In this document: piece after piece, positions 26,588-35,896 of the stretch
Layout of the letters: every line of letters begins with the position of its first letter
Numbering within the stretch: the first letter of the stretch is position 1
Source of the DNA: Streptococcus suis
GTDB lineage: Bacteria; Bacillota; Bacilli; Lactobacillales; Streptococcaceae
DNA length: 64,000 nucleotides
Reading direction: 5' to 3'
Assembly: GCF_002960425.1 (NCBI RefSeq)
Contig: NZ_POIZ01000033.1
Location: forward strand, 1 to 64,000
Notes under the pieces: generated by a model
The model's database searches: none
Told to the model about the DNA's origin: nothing
The model's input: the letters and a program-made list of their open reading frames with translations, nothing else
Translations under genes and position numbers: made by a program

Positions 26588-27285
26588 TTGTTCATTCGCT
26601 TTCTAAAGTTTTGGATGATAAGGATGGAGGCAAACATATGGATCATGTACTGAATCGAACGAGAAAGTGTGAGATAGCTTTGTCCTCCTTGTCGCTCTTG
26701 CATGGTTACTTGAACCTCCTTTACCTTGACGCCGTTTCGTAACAAGTAGGAAATGGTATCTGGTTCTGGGCCATAGTTAATATTCAAGGCAAATTCTTTG
26801 ATGAGAGGTGCGCTAAACATGCGCATACCGGAAGTAGGGTCAGCTATTTCCTTTCCTGTCGTCAGTCTGATGGCACTGGCGATGAGACGATTGCCTAGCA
26901 TTCTCAAGGACCAATTTTTGGGCTGGTTTATAAAGCGAGAACCAATGACTAAATCATAGCCCTGGTCTATTTGATTAGAGAGGCTTTGGATATATTCTGG
27001 CAAGTGTTGACCATCGGCGTCGAATTGAATGGCTTTTTTGTAACCATGTTTGTAAGCGTAGCGTAGGCCTGTTTGGAAAGCACCAGCCAATCCCAAATTG
27101 ATAGGTAAATCTAAAATAGCGTATCCTTTTTGGTGACAGATCAAAGAGGTATTATCTTTTGAGCCATCATTGATGATGAGATAATCAAATTGGGGATAGT
27201 GTTGTATGAGGTTTTCAATAACTCCTTGAATAGACTCCTCTTCATTATAGGCTGGGATGATAATGAGTAATTCAGACTTTTTCAC
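26584..27285 (-). CDS. GT2, dolichol/undecaprenyl-phosphate sugar transferase type
   Basis: 233 residues from a GTG at 27285, preceded by AGGAG 8 bp upstream; the longer frame to 27324 lacks a ribosome site. Motifs LLIIIPAYNEEESIQGVI, LIINDGSKDNT and FDADGQHLPEYI are typical of DPM1-like enzymes. The PTSGMRMF and QERQGGQSYLTLSRS parts fit the polyprenyl-phosphate subgroup. It probably builds an undecaprenyl-P-sugar donor for the DUF2142 protein. First gene of the cluster. Confidence 0.88.
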   Translation of the reverse strand: MKKSELLIIIPAYNEEESIQGVIENLIQHYPQFDYLIINDGSKDNTSLICHQKGYAILDLPINLGLAGAFQTGLRYAYKHGYKKAIQFDADGQHLPEYIQSLSNQIDQGYDLVIGSRFINQPKNWSLRMLGNRLIASAIRLTTGKEIADPTSGMRMFSAPLIKEFALNINYGPEPDTISYLLRNGVKVKEVQVTMQERQGGQSYLTLSRSIQYMIHMFASILIIQNFRKRMNK

Positions 27286-27433
27286 ATGTAATTCTCCTAA
27301 ATGTTGTCCTATATATTGTACCAATTTTTCTATGAGGAATGCAACTCAATATAGTTATTTATTGACTAAGATTGAGGAAAATTATAAAAAATATGATACA
27401 ATAATCTAGTATTACATTTCAAAGGAGAAAAAA

Positions 27434-28675
27434 ATGGTATTACCAAATTTTAAAGAAAATCTCGCTAAATATGCTAAACTTTTGGTTTCAACAGGTATCA
27501 ATGTGCAGCCGGGTCACACGGTTCAATTGACTATCGGTGTGGAACAGGCTGAATTGGCTCGTTTGATTGTCAAAGAAGCTTATGCGCACGGTGCGGCTGA
27601 AGTCTTGGTCAACTGGTTGGACGATGTGATTGCGCGTGAACGTTTGGTCAATGTAGATGTGGAACTTTTGGAACAAGTTCATCCACAACGCATTACCGAA
27701 ATGAACTACCTCTTGGAGCGCAAGGCAAGTCGTTTGGTGGTCTTGTCTGAAGATCCAGGAGCTTACGACGGTGTGGATCCAGAGAAATTGTCTCGCAGCG
27801 CTCGTGCACTCAGTCAAGCTTTGCAGCCAATGCGTCAAGCAACGCAAGCGAACAAGGTTAGTTGGACACTTGGTGCAGCCTCTGGTTTGGAATGGGCCAA
27901 AAAAGTCTTCCCAAATGCAACATCTGACGAAGAGGCAGTGGGCCTCCTTTGGGACCAAATCTTCAAGACCTGCCGTATCTACGAGGAAGATCCGATCAAG
28001 GCTTGGGAAGAGCACGAGGCACGCTTGGTTGCTAAGGCCAAGGTCCTTAACGACGAGCAGTTTGTCAAATTGCACTACACAGCACCAGGAACCGACCTCG
28101 TTCTCGGTATGCCGAAAAACCACTTGTGGGAAGCGGCTGGTTCGGTCAATGCCCAAGGTGAGCACTTTATTGCTAATATGCCAACAGAAGAGGTCTTCAC
28201 AGCACCTGACTACCGTGTGGCAGACGGCTATGTAACATCCACAAAACCACTCAGCTACAACGGTAACATCATCGAAGGCATCAAGGTAACCTTCAAAGAT
28301 GGTGAAATTGTGGATGTAACTGCTGAAAAAGGCGATGAAGTCATGAAGAAGTTGGTCTTTGACAACGCTGGAGCGCGTGGTCTTGGTGAAGTTGCCCTTG
28401 TGCCAGACAAGAGCCCGATTTCTCAATCAGGCGTGACCTTCTTCAATACTCTCTTTGATGAAAATGCCTCAAACCACTTGGCCATCGGTTCTGCTTATGC
28501 TTTCTCTATCGAAGGTGGTACAGAAATGAGCCAAGAAGAGCTCAAAGAAGCAGGCCTTAACCGTTCTGATGTCCATGTGGATTTCATGATTGGTTCTAAC
28601 AAGATGAACATTGACGGTATCCGTGAAGACGGCACTCGTGTGCCAATCTTCCGTGACGGTGAGTGGGCAATCTAA
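27434..28675 (+). CDS. pepS: Aminopeptidase PepS (M29 family)
   Basis: 413 residues, the usual M29 length. Metal-binding regions are visible: IIEGIKVTFKDGEIV, GLGEVALVPDKSPIS, FDENASNHLAIGSAYAFSIEGG and DVHVDFMIGSNKMNIDG. It removes N-terminal residues (often Arg or aromatic) from peptides in the cytosol and supplies amino acids and cell-wall precursors. Good AAAGGAG ribosome site; monocistronic, ending in a strong terminator. Confidence 0.95.
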   Translation: MVLPNFKENLAKYAKLLVSTGINVQPGHTVQLTIGVEQAELARLIVKEAYAHGAAEVLVNWLDDVIARERLVNVDVELLEQVHPQRITEMNYLLERKASRLVVLSEDPGAYDGVDPEKLSRSARALSQALQPMRQATQANKVSWTLGAASGLEWAKKVFPNATSDEEAVGLLWDQIFKTCRIYEEDPIKAWEEHEARLVAKAKVLNDEQFVKLHYTAPGTDLVLGMPKNHLWEAAGSVNAQGEHFIANMPTEEVFTAPDYRVADGYVTSTKPLSYNGNIIEGIKVTFKDGEIVDVTAEKGDEVMKKLVFDNAGARGLGEVALVPDKSPISQSGVTFFNTLFDENASNHLAIGSAYAFSIEGGTEMSQEELKEAGLNRSDVHVDFMIGSNKMNIDGIREDGTRVPIFRDGEWAI

Positions 28676-28685
28676 AAATGATGCT

Positions 28686-28712
28686 ATAAGACTGGGCAAC
28701 CAGTCTTATTTT
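28686..28712 (+). terminator. Intrinsic terminator after pepS
   Basis: Perfect stem ATAAGACTGG / CCAGTCTTAT, GCAA loop, then TTTT. Confidence 0.85.
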
Positions 28713-28733
28713 GTAAATAAGGAGGAATATAAG

Positions 28734-28967
28734 ATGTTATCAAGTATAATCGCTGGTGCCATTATTGGCCTGATTGCTGGGGCTTTGACCTCATCAGATG
28801 ACCGTCGTGGCTGTCTAGGAAATATTATCCTTGGACTTGCTGGTTCATGGATTGGGCAGTTGCTCTTTGGTGACTGGGGTCCACAGTTTGCTGGGATGGC
28901 CTTGGTACCGTCAGTCTTTGGAGCCGTATTGTTGGTGGCGATTTTTTCTAGTTCTAGACGAAATTAA
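28734..28967 (+). CDS. GlsB/YeaQ/YmgE family small stress-associated membrane protein
   Basis: 77 residues, three glycine-rich hydrophobic segments (IIAGAIIGLIAGALTSS, IILGLAGSWIGQLLF, SVFGAVLLVAIF), the transglycosylase-associated/GlsB layout. The ATG at 28734 follows AAGGAGG; a longer frame starting inside pepS is rejected. Role in envelope stress is family knowledge only. Confidence 0.88.
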   Translation: MLSSIIAGAIIGLIAGALTSSDDRRGCLGNIILGLAGSWIGQLLFGDWGPQFAGMALVPSVFGAVLLVAIFSSSRRN

Positions 28968-28974
28968 ACACCGG

Positions 28975-29006
28975 AACCGTGCTTCAATTGGAGCACGGTT
29001 TTTTGT
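28975..29006 (+). terminator. Intrinsic terminator after the GlsB-like gene
   Basis: Stem AACCGTGCTT / GAGCACGGTT (one G-T pair), 6-nt loop, then TTTTTT. Confidence 0.85.
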
Positions 29007-29067
29007 GGTCTGAATTTGTACGAATTGCGACATTATTCGGATTTTTCAGAAAATTTCCATTTTTCTG

Positions 29068-29096
29068 TTGACAAGTGAAAATAAGTAGGGTATCAT
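29068..29096 (+). promoter_or_regulatory. leu operon promoter
   Basis: Consensus TTGACA (29068), 17-bp spacer, TATCAT (29091). It starts a leader of about 290 nt before leuA. Confidence 0.8.
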
Positions 29097-29109
29097 TGTA
29101 AACAATTAA

Positions 29110-29154
29110 GAACCTGTATTCACAAGTGAAGTGCTGAACTGTGAATACAGGTTC
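29110..29154 (+). promoter_or_regulatory. Long perfect hairpin in the leu leader
   Basis: GAACCTGTATTCAC (29110-29123) pairs perfectly with GTGAATACAGGTTC (29141-29154) around a 17-nt loop. There is no T-run, so it is not a terminator. It lies at the very 5' end of the transcript, before the leader peptide. It could be a pausing or stabilising hairpin. Confidence 0.75.
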
Positions 29155-29179
29155 CAGAACACTGAAAGGAAAAAGTCAA

Positions 29180-29233
29180 ATGAAACCTGTCACTACAAAA
29201 TTCTTTGCTTTGTTGTTGCGACGGTCGGGCTAG
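29180..29233 (+). CDS. Leucine leader peptide (attenuator)
   Basis: 17 codons with a GAAAGGA ribosome site, reading MKPVTTKFFALLLRRSG, with three consecutive TTG leucine codons. Position between the leu promoter and a Rho-independent terminator ahead of leuA is the classic attenuation layout: ribosome stalling at the Leu codons in leucine shortage would favour an antiterminator. Too short for routine gene finding. Confidence 0.8.
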   Translation: MKPVTTKFFALLLRRSG

Positions 29234-29286
29234 TGCTGAAAGAATGCATTAGTCCTGTTTGGCTTACCAAGCGGGCGCTGTTGACA

Positions 29287-29330
29287 ACATCTCGCGGGTA
29301 GTTTTCCTCGAGGTGTTTTCTTTTTCTTAG
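29287..29330 (+). terminator. leu attenuator terminator
   Basis: Stem ACATCTCG / CGAGGTGT (one G-T pair) with a 14-nt loop, followed by TTTCTTTTTCTT. It lies 80 bp before leuA, between leader peptide and operon. Confidence 0.7.
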
Positions 29331-29395
29331 TATACTTTGAAATCTAAGAAAGAGAACCTAATATTGACGTTAGGGTTATTTAGAAAGGTGTTCTT

Positions 29396-30958
29396 ATGCG
29401 TGTGATTGAATTTTTAGATACAACTTTGCGAGATGGTGAACAGACGCCGGGTGTGAATTTTTCTATCAAGGAAAAAGTGACCATCGCCAAGCAGTTGGAG
29501 AAATGGGGGATTTCTGCCATTGAAGCGGGTTTCCCAGCGGCCAGTCCTGATTCATTTGAAGCGGTTCGTCAAATTGCGGCAGCGATGACCAAGACGGCTG
29601 TGACAGGTTTGGCTCGGTCAGTCAAATCAGACATTGATGCTTGTTATGAGGCTCTGAAAGATGCCAAGTATCCGCAGATCCATGTTTTTATTGCGACCAG
29701 TCCTATCCATCGGGAATTTAAACTGCAAAAGACCAAGGAAGAAATTTTGGCGCAAATCACTGAACATGTCAGCTATGCCCGTGAGCGTTTTGAAATAGTG
29801 GAGTTCTCGCCAGAGGATGCGACGCGGACTGAGTTGGATTATTTGCTTGAAGTGGTGCAAACAGCGGTAGATGCGGGTGCGACTTACATAAATATTCCAG
29901 ACACAGTTGGTTTTACCACTCCTCAGCACTACGGAGAAATTTTCCGTTATCTGACAACTAATGTCAAATCGGACCGTGAGATTATTTTCAGTCCCCATTG
30001 CCATAATGACCTAGGCATGGCTGTTGCCAACACCCTTTCAGCTATTAAAAATGGAGCTGGTCGGGTCGAAGGAACTATCAATGGTATCGGTGAGCGGGCT
30101 GGAAATGCGGCCCTTGAAGAAGTAGCTGTTGCTCTTGAAATTCGGAAAGATTTCTACGATGTAACCAGTCCCATTGTCCTCAAGGAAACCCTTAATACTT
30201 CGGAATTAGTATCTCGCTTCTCAGGGATTGCCATTCCACGTAATAAGGCGGTGGTTGGTGGCAATGCCTTCTCACACGAGTCAGGTATTCACCAGGATGG
30301 TGTCTTGAAAAATCCATTGACCTATGAAATCATTACACCTGAGTTGGTAGGGGTCAAGAAAAATTCTCTGCCACTGGGTAAACTATCTGGTCGCCATGCC
30401 TTTGTAGAAAAGCTAAAAGAACTAGACCTGTATTTTGAAGAGAGTGATGTTGCTAGTTTGTTTGCTCGTTTCAAAAACCTGGCAGACAAGAAGGAAAAAA
30501 TTACGGATGCGGATATTCGTGCCTTGGTTGCTGGTACAGAAATCAGCAATCGAGATGGTTTCCAATTTAAAGATTTGCGTTTGGATAGTCAGTCTGACGG
30601 CAGCATTCAGGCTCAGGTCATCTTTATCAATCAAGATGAGGAAGAAGTGGTGGTTGCTGAGACTGGTAAGGGTTCGGTTGAAGCTGTCTTTAATGCCATT
30701 GACCAATTCTTCCAGCAGGACATCAGCTTGGAACGCTACCACATTGACGCCATTACATATGGAATTGATGCTCAGGCGCGTGTGCTGGTAGCCGTAGAAA
30801 ATCAGGCAACGGAGACAGTCTTCAACGCCTCTGGTATTGACTTTGACGTACTGAAGGCTTCGGCCATTGCCTATATCCATGCTAATGTCATGGTGCAAAA
30901 AGAAAATAGTGGACAGATAGATAAGAAACTATCAGAGAAAGACTTGCCACACATCTAG
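29396..30958 (+). CDS. leuA: 2-isopropylmalate synthase
   Basis: 520 residues. N-terminal DRE-TIM barrel with [18 protein letters not shown] and [14 protein letters not shown] (metal-binding His pair), and the [11 protein letters not shown] catalytic region. A C-terminal LeuA dimer/allosteric domain (from about residue 390) confers leucine feedback. It condenses acetyl-CoA with 2-ketoisovalerate, the first step of leucine synthesis. Start with AAAGGTG ribosome site; first gene of leuABCD. Confidence 0.97.
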   Translation: MRVIEFLDTTLRDGEQTPGVNFSIKEKVTIAKQLEKWGISAIEAGFPAASPDSFEAVRQIAAAMTKTAVTGLARSVKSDIDACYEALKDAKYPQIHVFIATSPIHREFKLQKTKEEILAQITEHVSYARERFEIVEFSPEDATRTELDYLLEVVQTAVDAGATYINIPDTVGFTTPQHYGEIFRYLTTNVKSDREIIFSPHCHNDLGMAVANTLSAIKNGAGRVEGTINGIGERAGNAALEEVAVALEIRKDFYDVTSPIVLKETLNTSELVSRFSGIAIPRNKAVVGGNAFSHESGIHQDGVLKNPLTYEIITPELVGVKKNSLPLGKLSGRHAFVEKLKELDLYFEESDVASLFARFKNLADKKEKITDADIRALVAGTEISNRDGFQFKDLRLDSQSDGSIQAQVIFINQDEEEVVVAETGKGSVEAVFNAIDQFFQQDISLERYHIDAITYGIDAQARVLVAVENQATETVFNASGIDFDVLKASAIAYIHANVMVQKENSGQIDKKLSEKDLPHI

Positions 30959-30966
30959 GAGGGAAT

Positions 30967-32019
30967 ATGACGAAAAAAATTGTAGCCTTGGCTGGTGATG
31001 GAATCGGTCCTGAAATCATGGAGGCTGGCCTAGCAGTCCTTGAGGCTGTGGCTGGGCAAGTAGGATTTGATTATGAGATTGAGGAGAAAGCTTTTGGTGG
31101 CGCTGGGATTGATGCGAGCGGGCACCCTCTACCTGAGGATACCTTGCAAGCTTGCCGAAAGGCGGATGCGATTTTGTTGGCAGCTATCGGTAGCCCTCAG
31201 TATGACAGTGCGGCTGTCCGTCCAGAGCAAGGTCTTCTTCAACTTCGTAAAGAATTGGGTCTTTTTGCCAATATCCGTCCAGTGAAAATTTTTGATAGCC
31301 TAAAAGACCATTCTCCTCTGAAGGCCGACCGACTGGACGGTGTGGATTTGGTCATGGTACGGGAGTTGACAGGTGGGATTTATTTTGGAGAGCATATTCT
31401 GGAAACAGACCAAGCCAGCGATAGCAATACCTATCAGGCAGAAGAGATTGAGCGGGTTGTTCGCTCTGCCTTTGACTTAGCCCAAAAAAGACGGAAAAAA
31501 GTCACCAGCATTGATAAACAAAATGTACTGGCGACGTCAAAATTGTGGCGGAAGGTAGCGGATGAGGTGGCTAAGGATTATCCAGATGTGACCTTGGAGC
31601 ACCAGTTGGTGGATAGTGCAGCCATGCTTTTGATTACCAATCCTAGTCGATTTGACGTCTTGGTGACGGAAAATCTTTTCGGCGATATTTTGTCGGACGA
31701 GGCCAGCGTATTAACAGGAACGCTAGGGGTTCTGCCTTCTGCTAGTCATGCGGTGGCAGGTCCCAGTCTCTACGAACCTATCCATGGTTCGGCACCCGAT
31801 ATTGCAGGTCAGGGCATTGCCAATCCTGTCAGTATGATTCTATCTGTTGCTATGATGCTGGAAGAAAGTTTTGATTTGATCCAAGCAGGTCAGGGCATTC
31901 GCCAAGCCGTTGAAGAAGTCTTTGCCAAGGAGATTTTCACTAAAGATCTAGGTGGTAGCGCCTCTACTAAAGAAATGACAGCGGCGATTATTGAACAACT
32001 TGAAAGGAGGTCACCATGA
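30967..32019 (+). CDS. leuB: 3-isopropylmalate dehydrogenase
   Basis: 350 residues. [18 protein letters not shown], the substrate loop [26 protein letters not shown] and the metal-binding [20 protein letters not shown] region are intact. It oxidises and decarboxylates 3-isopropylmalate with NAD. Starts 8 bp after leuA and overlaps leuC by 4 bp. Confidence 0.97.
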   Translation: MTKKIVALAGDGIGPEIMEAGLAVLEAVAGQVGFDYEIEEKAFGGAGIDASGHPLPEDTLQACRKADAILLAAIGSPQYDSAAVRPEQGLLQLRKELGLFANIRPVKIFDSLKDHSPLKADRLDGVDLVMVRELTGGIYFGEHILETDQASDSNTYQAEEIERVVRSAFDLAQKRRKKVTSIDKQNVLATSKLWRKVADEVAKDYPDVTLEHQLVDSAAMLLITNPSRFDVLVTENLFGDILSDEASVLTGTLGVLPSASHAVAGPSLYEPIHGSAPDIAGQGIANPVSMILSVAMMLEESFDLIQAGQGIRQAVEEVFAKEIFTKDLGGSASTKEMTAAIIEQLERRSP

Positions 32020-33407
32020 GTGGCAAATCCATTTTCGACAAGCTCTGGGATCGCCATGTGATCACAGGGCAGGAAGGTCAGCCCCAGCTCCTCTATGTTG
32101 ATCAGCATTATGTTCATGAGGTGACCAGTCCCCAGGCCTTTCAAGGATTGAGGGATACAGGGCGACCTGTTCGGCGCCCAGACTTGACCTTTGCGACTTT
32201 TGACCACAACGTACCAACCGTTGATATTCACAATATCCGTGATGTCATTTCCAAGGCTCAGATGGATGCCTTGGCGAAGAATATAGAAGATTTCGGTATT
32301 CCCCACGCAGCCCATGGTTCGGAACATCAGGGGATTGTCCATATGGTTGGACCAGAAACAGGTCGGACCCAGCCAGGAAAGTTCATTGTCTGCGGGGATA
32401 GCCATACGGCGACTCACGGAGCATTTGGAGCCATTGCCTTTGGGATTGGTACTTCCGAAGTGGAGCACGTTCTGGCTACTCAAACAATCTGGCAGGTCAA
32501 ACCTAAGCGACTCCTAGTGGAGTTTGTCGGTCAGGCCCAAGCAGGTGTCTATGCCAAGGACTTTATCCTGGCTCTGATTGCCCGCTACGGCGTGGATTGT
32601 GGTTTGGGTCACGTGGTTGAATTTGCAGGTCCAGTCATCGACAGCCTCAGCATGGAAGAGCGGATGACCATTTGCAATATGTCCATTGAGTTCGGCTCTA
32701 AGATGGGCATTATGGCTCCAGACCAGACCACTTTTGACTACCTGCGAGGTCGGGAGTGTGCACCAGCGGACTTTGAGGCGGCGGTGGCAGACTGGAAGGA
32801 GCTCTACTCAGATGCCGACACCGTCTATGATAAGCACCTAGTCCTAGATGTGTCGGACTTGGCACCGATGGTCACTTGGGGAACGACGCCTGCTATGGGG
32901 GTTAGCTTCGATGAAACCTTCCCAGCTATCAGTGACCACAACGACGAGCGGGCCTACGCTTACATGGACTTGGCTCCGGGGCAAAAGGCTGCCGACATTC
33001 CCATTGGCTATGTCTTCCTAGGCTCCTGTACCAATGCTCGCCTCAGCGATTTGCAGCTGGCAGCTAGGATTGTTCAGGGGCGGAAAATAGCAGAGCAGGT
33101 TACGGCCATTGTCGTACCAGGTAGTCGCCCTGTCAAGCGAGCTGCAGAAAAGCTTGGGCTAGACAAAATTTTCATGGAGGCAGGCTTTGAATGGCGGGAT
33201 CCAGGTTGCTCCATGTGTCTGGGGATGAATCCAGACAAGGTGCCTGCAGGTGTGCATTGTGCCTCCACAAGTAATCGAAACTTTGAAGACCGACAGGGCT
33301 TTGGGGCCAAGACCCACTTGTGTAGTCCTGCTATGGCTGCCGCAGCTGCGCTTTATGGACGATTTGTCGACACCAGACAGCTAGACATTCTCAAGGAGGG
33401 AGTTTAA
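32016..33407 (+). CDS. leuC: 3-isopropylmalate dehydratase large subunit
   Basis: 463 residues, aconitase fold. Fe-S cluster cysteines lie in [13 protein letters not shown] and [32 protein letters not shown] is the substrate/cluster region. With LeuD it isomerises 2- to 3-isopropylmalate. Overlaps leuB (ATGA) and leuD (TAATG), so translation is coupled. Confidence 0.97.
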   Translation: MSGKSIFDKLWDRHVITGQEGQPQLLYVDQHYVHEVTSPQAFQGLRDTGRPVRRPDLTFATFDHNVPTVDIHNIRDVISKAQMDALAKNIEDFGIPHAAHGSEHQGIVHMVGPETGRTQPGKFIVCGDSHTATHGAFGAIAFGIGTSEVEHVLATQTIWQVKPKRLLVEFVGQAQAGVYAKDFILALIARYGVDCGLGHVVEFAGPVIDSLSMEERMTICNMSIEFGSKMGIMAPDQTTFDYLRGRECAPADFEAAVADWKELYSDADTVYDKHLVLDVSDLAPMVTWGTTPAMGVSFDETFPAISDHNDERAYAYMDLAPGQKAADIPIGYVFLGSCTNARLSDLQLAARIVQGRKIAEQVTAIVVPGSRPVKRAAEKLGLDKIFMEAGFEWRDPGCSMCLGMNPDKVPAGVHCASTSNRNFEDRQGFGAKTHLCSPAMAAAAALYGRFVDTRQLDILKEGV

Positions 33408-34000
33408 TGCACCAATTTACCACATGGACAGGAACGACTGTTCCGCTCATGAATGATAATATTGATACCGACCAGCTCCTGCCCAAGCAGTTTCTCAAGC
33501 TGATTGACAAAAAGGGCTTTGGCAAATATCTGCTCTATGCTTGGCGATACTTAGACGATAATTACACGGATAATCCTGATTTCATTCTCAATCAGCCTGC
33601 CTATCAAGGAGCTAGTATCCTCATATCTGGGGACAACTTCGGAGCAGGTTCCTCTAGGGAACACGCTGCTTGGGCTCTGGCAGATTACGGATTCAAGGTC
33701 ATCATTGCAGGCTCCTTTGGGGATATCCATTACAATAATGACTTGAACAATGGGATTCTGCCCATTATCCAGCCCAAAGAAGTCAGGGACCGACTGGCTC
33801 AGCTGGATCCAGACCAAGAAATTACGGTTGACTTGGCAGACCAGTTGATACGGACGCCTTTTGGGAAATTCCCATTTGACATCGAACAGGACTGGAAACA
33901 CAAGTTGCTCAATGGTTTGGATGATATTGGTATTACGTTGCAGTATCAGTATTTGATTGCTGAGTATGAACTGAACAGGCCGAATTATTGGCAAAACTAA
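33407..34000 (+). CDS. leuD: 3-isopropylmalate dehydratase small subunit
   Basis: 197 residues, swivel domain with [14 protein letters not shown] and the [17 protein letters not shown] signature. Completes the isomerase with LeuC. Last gene of the leucine operon. Confidence 0.97.
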   Translation: MHQFTTWTGTTVPLMNDNIDTDQLLPKQFLKLIDKKGFGKYLLYAWRYLDDNYTDNPDFILNQPAYQGASILISGDNFGAGSSREHAAWALADYGFKVIIAGSFGDIHYNNDLNNGILPIIQPKEVRDRLAQLDPDQEITVDLADQLIRTPFGKFPFDIEQDWKHKLLNGLDDIGITLQYQYLIAEYELNRPNYWQN

Positions 34001-34059
34001 AACTATTAGAAAACAAGCAGGTCGCTCTGCTATGAAACAAAAGAAAAGAGGAAATGATT

Positions 34060-34845
34060 ATGACGAAACAAATTCACTGGGATGGCGCACTTTCACAAGA
34101 AGGTCTTGAGATTATCAAGGGCGAGGGGGGCGTGATTGTCTGCCCGACTAAGGTTGGTTACATCATCATGACATCTGACAAGGCTGGCTTGGAGCGGAAG
34201 TTTGACGCTAAAGAGCGTAAGCGTAATAAGCCGGGCGTGGTCCTTTGTGGTAGCATGGAGGAGCTTCGTGAGTTGGCTCAGTTGACCCCTGAGATTGATG
34301 CCTTCTACCAAAAACATTGGGATGAGGACATTTTGTTGGGTTGTATCCTGCCTTGGAAACCAGAGGCTTACGCCAAGTTGCAGGCTTATGGCGATGGTCG
34401 TGAAGAGTTGATGACCGACGTTCGTGGTACTTCATGCTTTGTTATCAAGTTTGGTGTGGCTGGCGAGCAGATTGCCAAGGAAATGTGGGAAAAAGAAGGC
34501 CGTATGGTCTACGCTTCATCTGCTAACCCATCAGGGAAGGGAAATCGTGGTAAGGTAGAAGGTATCGGTGAGCGTATTGCGTCTAAGGTAGACTTGATTA
34601 TCGAGGCGGATGACTACGTGGCATCTATCCAGCCAGACAAGACCATTGAGACCCGCTATGAGCAAGGGGTTATGGTGTCTATGGTAGATAAAGATGGTAA
34701 ACTAATTTCGGAACAGGGTGCAGATAGCCGTTCTATCAGCCCATGCCCAGTTGTCATCCGTAAGGGTCTGGACATCGATAAAATCATGATGCACTTGTCA
34801 GACCACTTCAACTCTTGGGATTATAGACAAGGGGAATATTATTAA
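34060..34845 (+). CDS. Sua5/YciO/YrdC-domain protein
   Basis: 261 residues. The YrdC-like fold is suggested by GGVIVCPTKVGYIIMTSD (nucleotide/RNA-binding entry), KERKRNKPGVVLC and YASSANPSGKGNRG. The last matches the SSAN motif of threonylcarbamoyl-AMP synthases. It is diverged from Sua5 proper, so an uncharacterised paralogue is more likely than the tRNA t6A enzyme. ATG at 34060 follows AGAGGAA; 34054 is too close. Sits 59 bp after leuD; a link to leucine synthesis is not evident. Confidence 0.75.
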   Translation: MTKQIHWDGALSQEGLEIIKGEGGVIVCPTKVGYIIMTSDKAGLERKFDAKERKRNKPGVVLCGSMEELRELAQLTPEIDAFYQKHWDEDILLGCILPWKPEAYAKLQAYGDGREELMTDVRGTSCFVIKFGVAGEQIAKEMWEKEGRMVYASSANPSGKGNRGKVEGIGERIASKVDLIIEADDYVASIQPDKTIETRYEQGVMVSMVDKDGKLISEQGADSRSISPCPVVIRKGLDIDKIMMHLSDHFNSWDYRQGEYY

Positions 34846-34847
34846 GA

Positions 34848-35224
34848 TATCGTCATTTAGTTTATCTTTTATTACTTCGACGACTGAAAAGCTCCAGTGG
34901 AGGTTTTCAGCCTACCACCTTTCATTAAAAGAGTGGTAGTTTGAAACTCCGTTTCCCTATTTCCAACTTCAAATAATTTTATCATTATTTGAACTCACCT
35001 TGCCTGATTGAAACAGTCTGGGGGATACGAATAGTCCGGTGGACTATTCGTACCTGAGCCTGAAAACAAAAAAGCGAAGTAACTCAGCAAGTCAATGCCT
35101 AGAAACAAGAAAGCATTGAGTTATGCCTGCGGTTTTTGTAGCGAACTTGGTTCGCGCTATCTCTAGCCTTCAAAGGTTCCCCAAACCTTTGAAGCGAGTA
35201 CTAAAAGTAAACTAAAAGACTATA
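34848..35224. mobile_element. MITE-like inverted-repeat element, family A copy 2
   Basis: The left end TATCGTCATTTAGTTTATC and the inverted right end TATAGTCTTTTAGTTTAC give terminal inverted repeats of about 28 bp. Internal blocks match copy 1 at 22110-22497 (TGAAACAGTCTGGG, GTCAATGCCTAGAAACAAG, GCATTGAGTTATGCCTGCGG, AAAGGTTCCCCAAACCTTT). No ORF. It begins 2 bp after the stop of the Sua5-like gene. Confidence 0.75.
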
Positions 35225-35228
35225 ATTG

Positions 35229-35252
35229 AGAACGATCCGAAAGGGTCGTTCT
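35229..35252 (+). terminator. Hairpin before relB
   Basis: AGAACGATCC / GGGTCGTTCT, GAAA loop. The same hairpin with a longer T-tail occurs after relE at 35832-35857, so the TA pair is flanked by two near-identical hairpins. Confidence 0.65.
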
Positions 35253-35274
35253 TGCTCTAGTCTATCAGTATGGC

Positions 35275-35311
35275 TTTACAATTTTTGCGAAATGTGTTAC
35301 AATGTAACACA
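35275..35311 (+). promoter_or_regulatory. relBE promoter with overlapping palindromic operator
   Basis: TTTACA (35275), 17-bp spacer, TACAAT (35298). The palindrome TGTGTTACAATGTAACACA (35293-35311) overlaps the -10, as expected for autorepression by the antitoxin-toxin complex. Confidence 0.75.
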
Positions 35312-35326
35312 AAGAAGTGAGGTAAG

Positions 35327-35551
35327 ATGATGAGTACAGTAACTATCCGATTAAACAAAGAGGAAGAAGTATTTTTCAAGAGCTATGCTCAATTAACTGG
35401 TCAAAGTCTTTCAAGTTTATTTAAGAAGGCGCTTGAGCGTGATATTGAGGATGAGTATGATTTGAGCATTTACCATCAAGCCTACGAGGAGTACCAGAAA
35501 GATCCGGAAACCATCAGTCATGCTGATTTCAAGAAGGAACTTGGTCTGTAA
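35327..35551 (+). CDS. RelB-type antitoxin (ribbon-helix-helix)
   Basis: 74 residues. The N-terminal STVTIRLNKEEEVFFKSYA is a ribbon-helix-helix DNA-binding unit; the acidic C-terminus would wrap the toxin. ATG 35330 is an alternative start. The gene ends 1 bp before the toxin start. It is expected to repress its own promoter at the overlapping palindrome. Confidence 0.9.
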   Translation: MMSTVTIRLNKEEEVFFKSYAQLTGQSLSSLFKKALERDIEDEYDLSIYHQAYEEYQKDPETISHADFKKELGL

Positions 35552-35552
35552 T

Positions 35553-35813
35553 ATGTTCTATGTAGAGTATTCTAAGAAGGCACAGAAACAAATTAGAAAA
35601 TTGGATAAGCCAATCCAAAGATTATTATTTGCATGGGTGGATAAACACTTAGATGGTACAGTTAATCCGAGGTTGCATGGCAAGGGATTGACAGGAGACC
35701 ATGCCAATGAGTGGCGTTATCGTATCGGTGATTACCGGCTGATTTGCGATATACAAGATGATAGAATGGTTATTCTGGCACTTGAATTTGGTCATCGTAG
35801 AGATATTTACTAA
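35553..35813 (+). CDS. RelE/ParE-family toxin (ribosome-dependent mRNA interferase type)
   Basis: 86 residues from ATG 35553. FYVEYSKKAQKQIRKLDK, PRLHGKGLTGDHANEWRYRI and DYRLICDIQDDRMVILALEF are the RelE pattern, with the catalytic-type basic residues and the final GHRRDIY. It cleaves ribosome-bound mRNA when freed from RelB. A longer frame starting at 35520 lies inside relB and is rejected. Confidence 0.92.
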   Translation: MFYVEYSKKAQKQIRKLDKPIQRLLFAWVDKHLDGTVNPRLHGKGLTGDHANEWRYRIGDYRLICDIQDDRMVILALEFGHRRDIY

Positions 35814-35831
35814 TAGCTGTTAATATGAACT

Positions 35832-35857
35832 AGAACGATCCGAAAGGGTCGTTTTTT
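35832..35857 (+). terminator. Intrinsic terminator after relE
   Basis: GAACGATCC / GGGTCGTT with GAAA loop and TTTTTT tail. Confidence 0.8.
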
Positions 35858-35865
35858 CAGTCCCA

Positions 35866-35896
35866 CAAAAAACTGACCGAAAATTTTTCAGTCAGT
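35866..35896 (-). terminator. Intrinsic terminator of the rgg gene
   Basis: On the minus strand, stem ACTGACTGAAAA / TTTTCGGTCAGT (one G-T pair), then TTTTTT. It overlaps the last codons of the regulator. Confidence 0.75.

Noticed and set aside
27488..28426. 312-residue minus-strand frame inside pepS
   Set aside because: Fully antisense to a confident M29 peptidase; composition (Cys/His/Phe-rich) is typical of antisense shadows.
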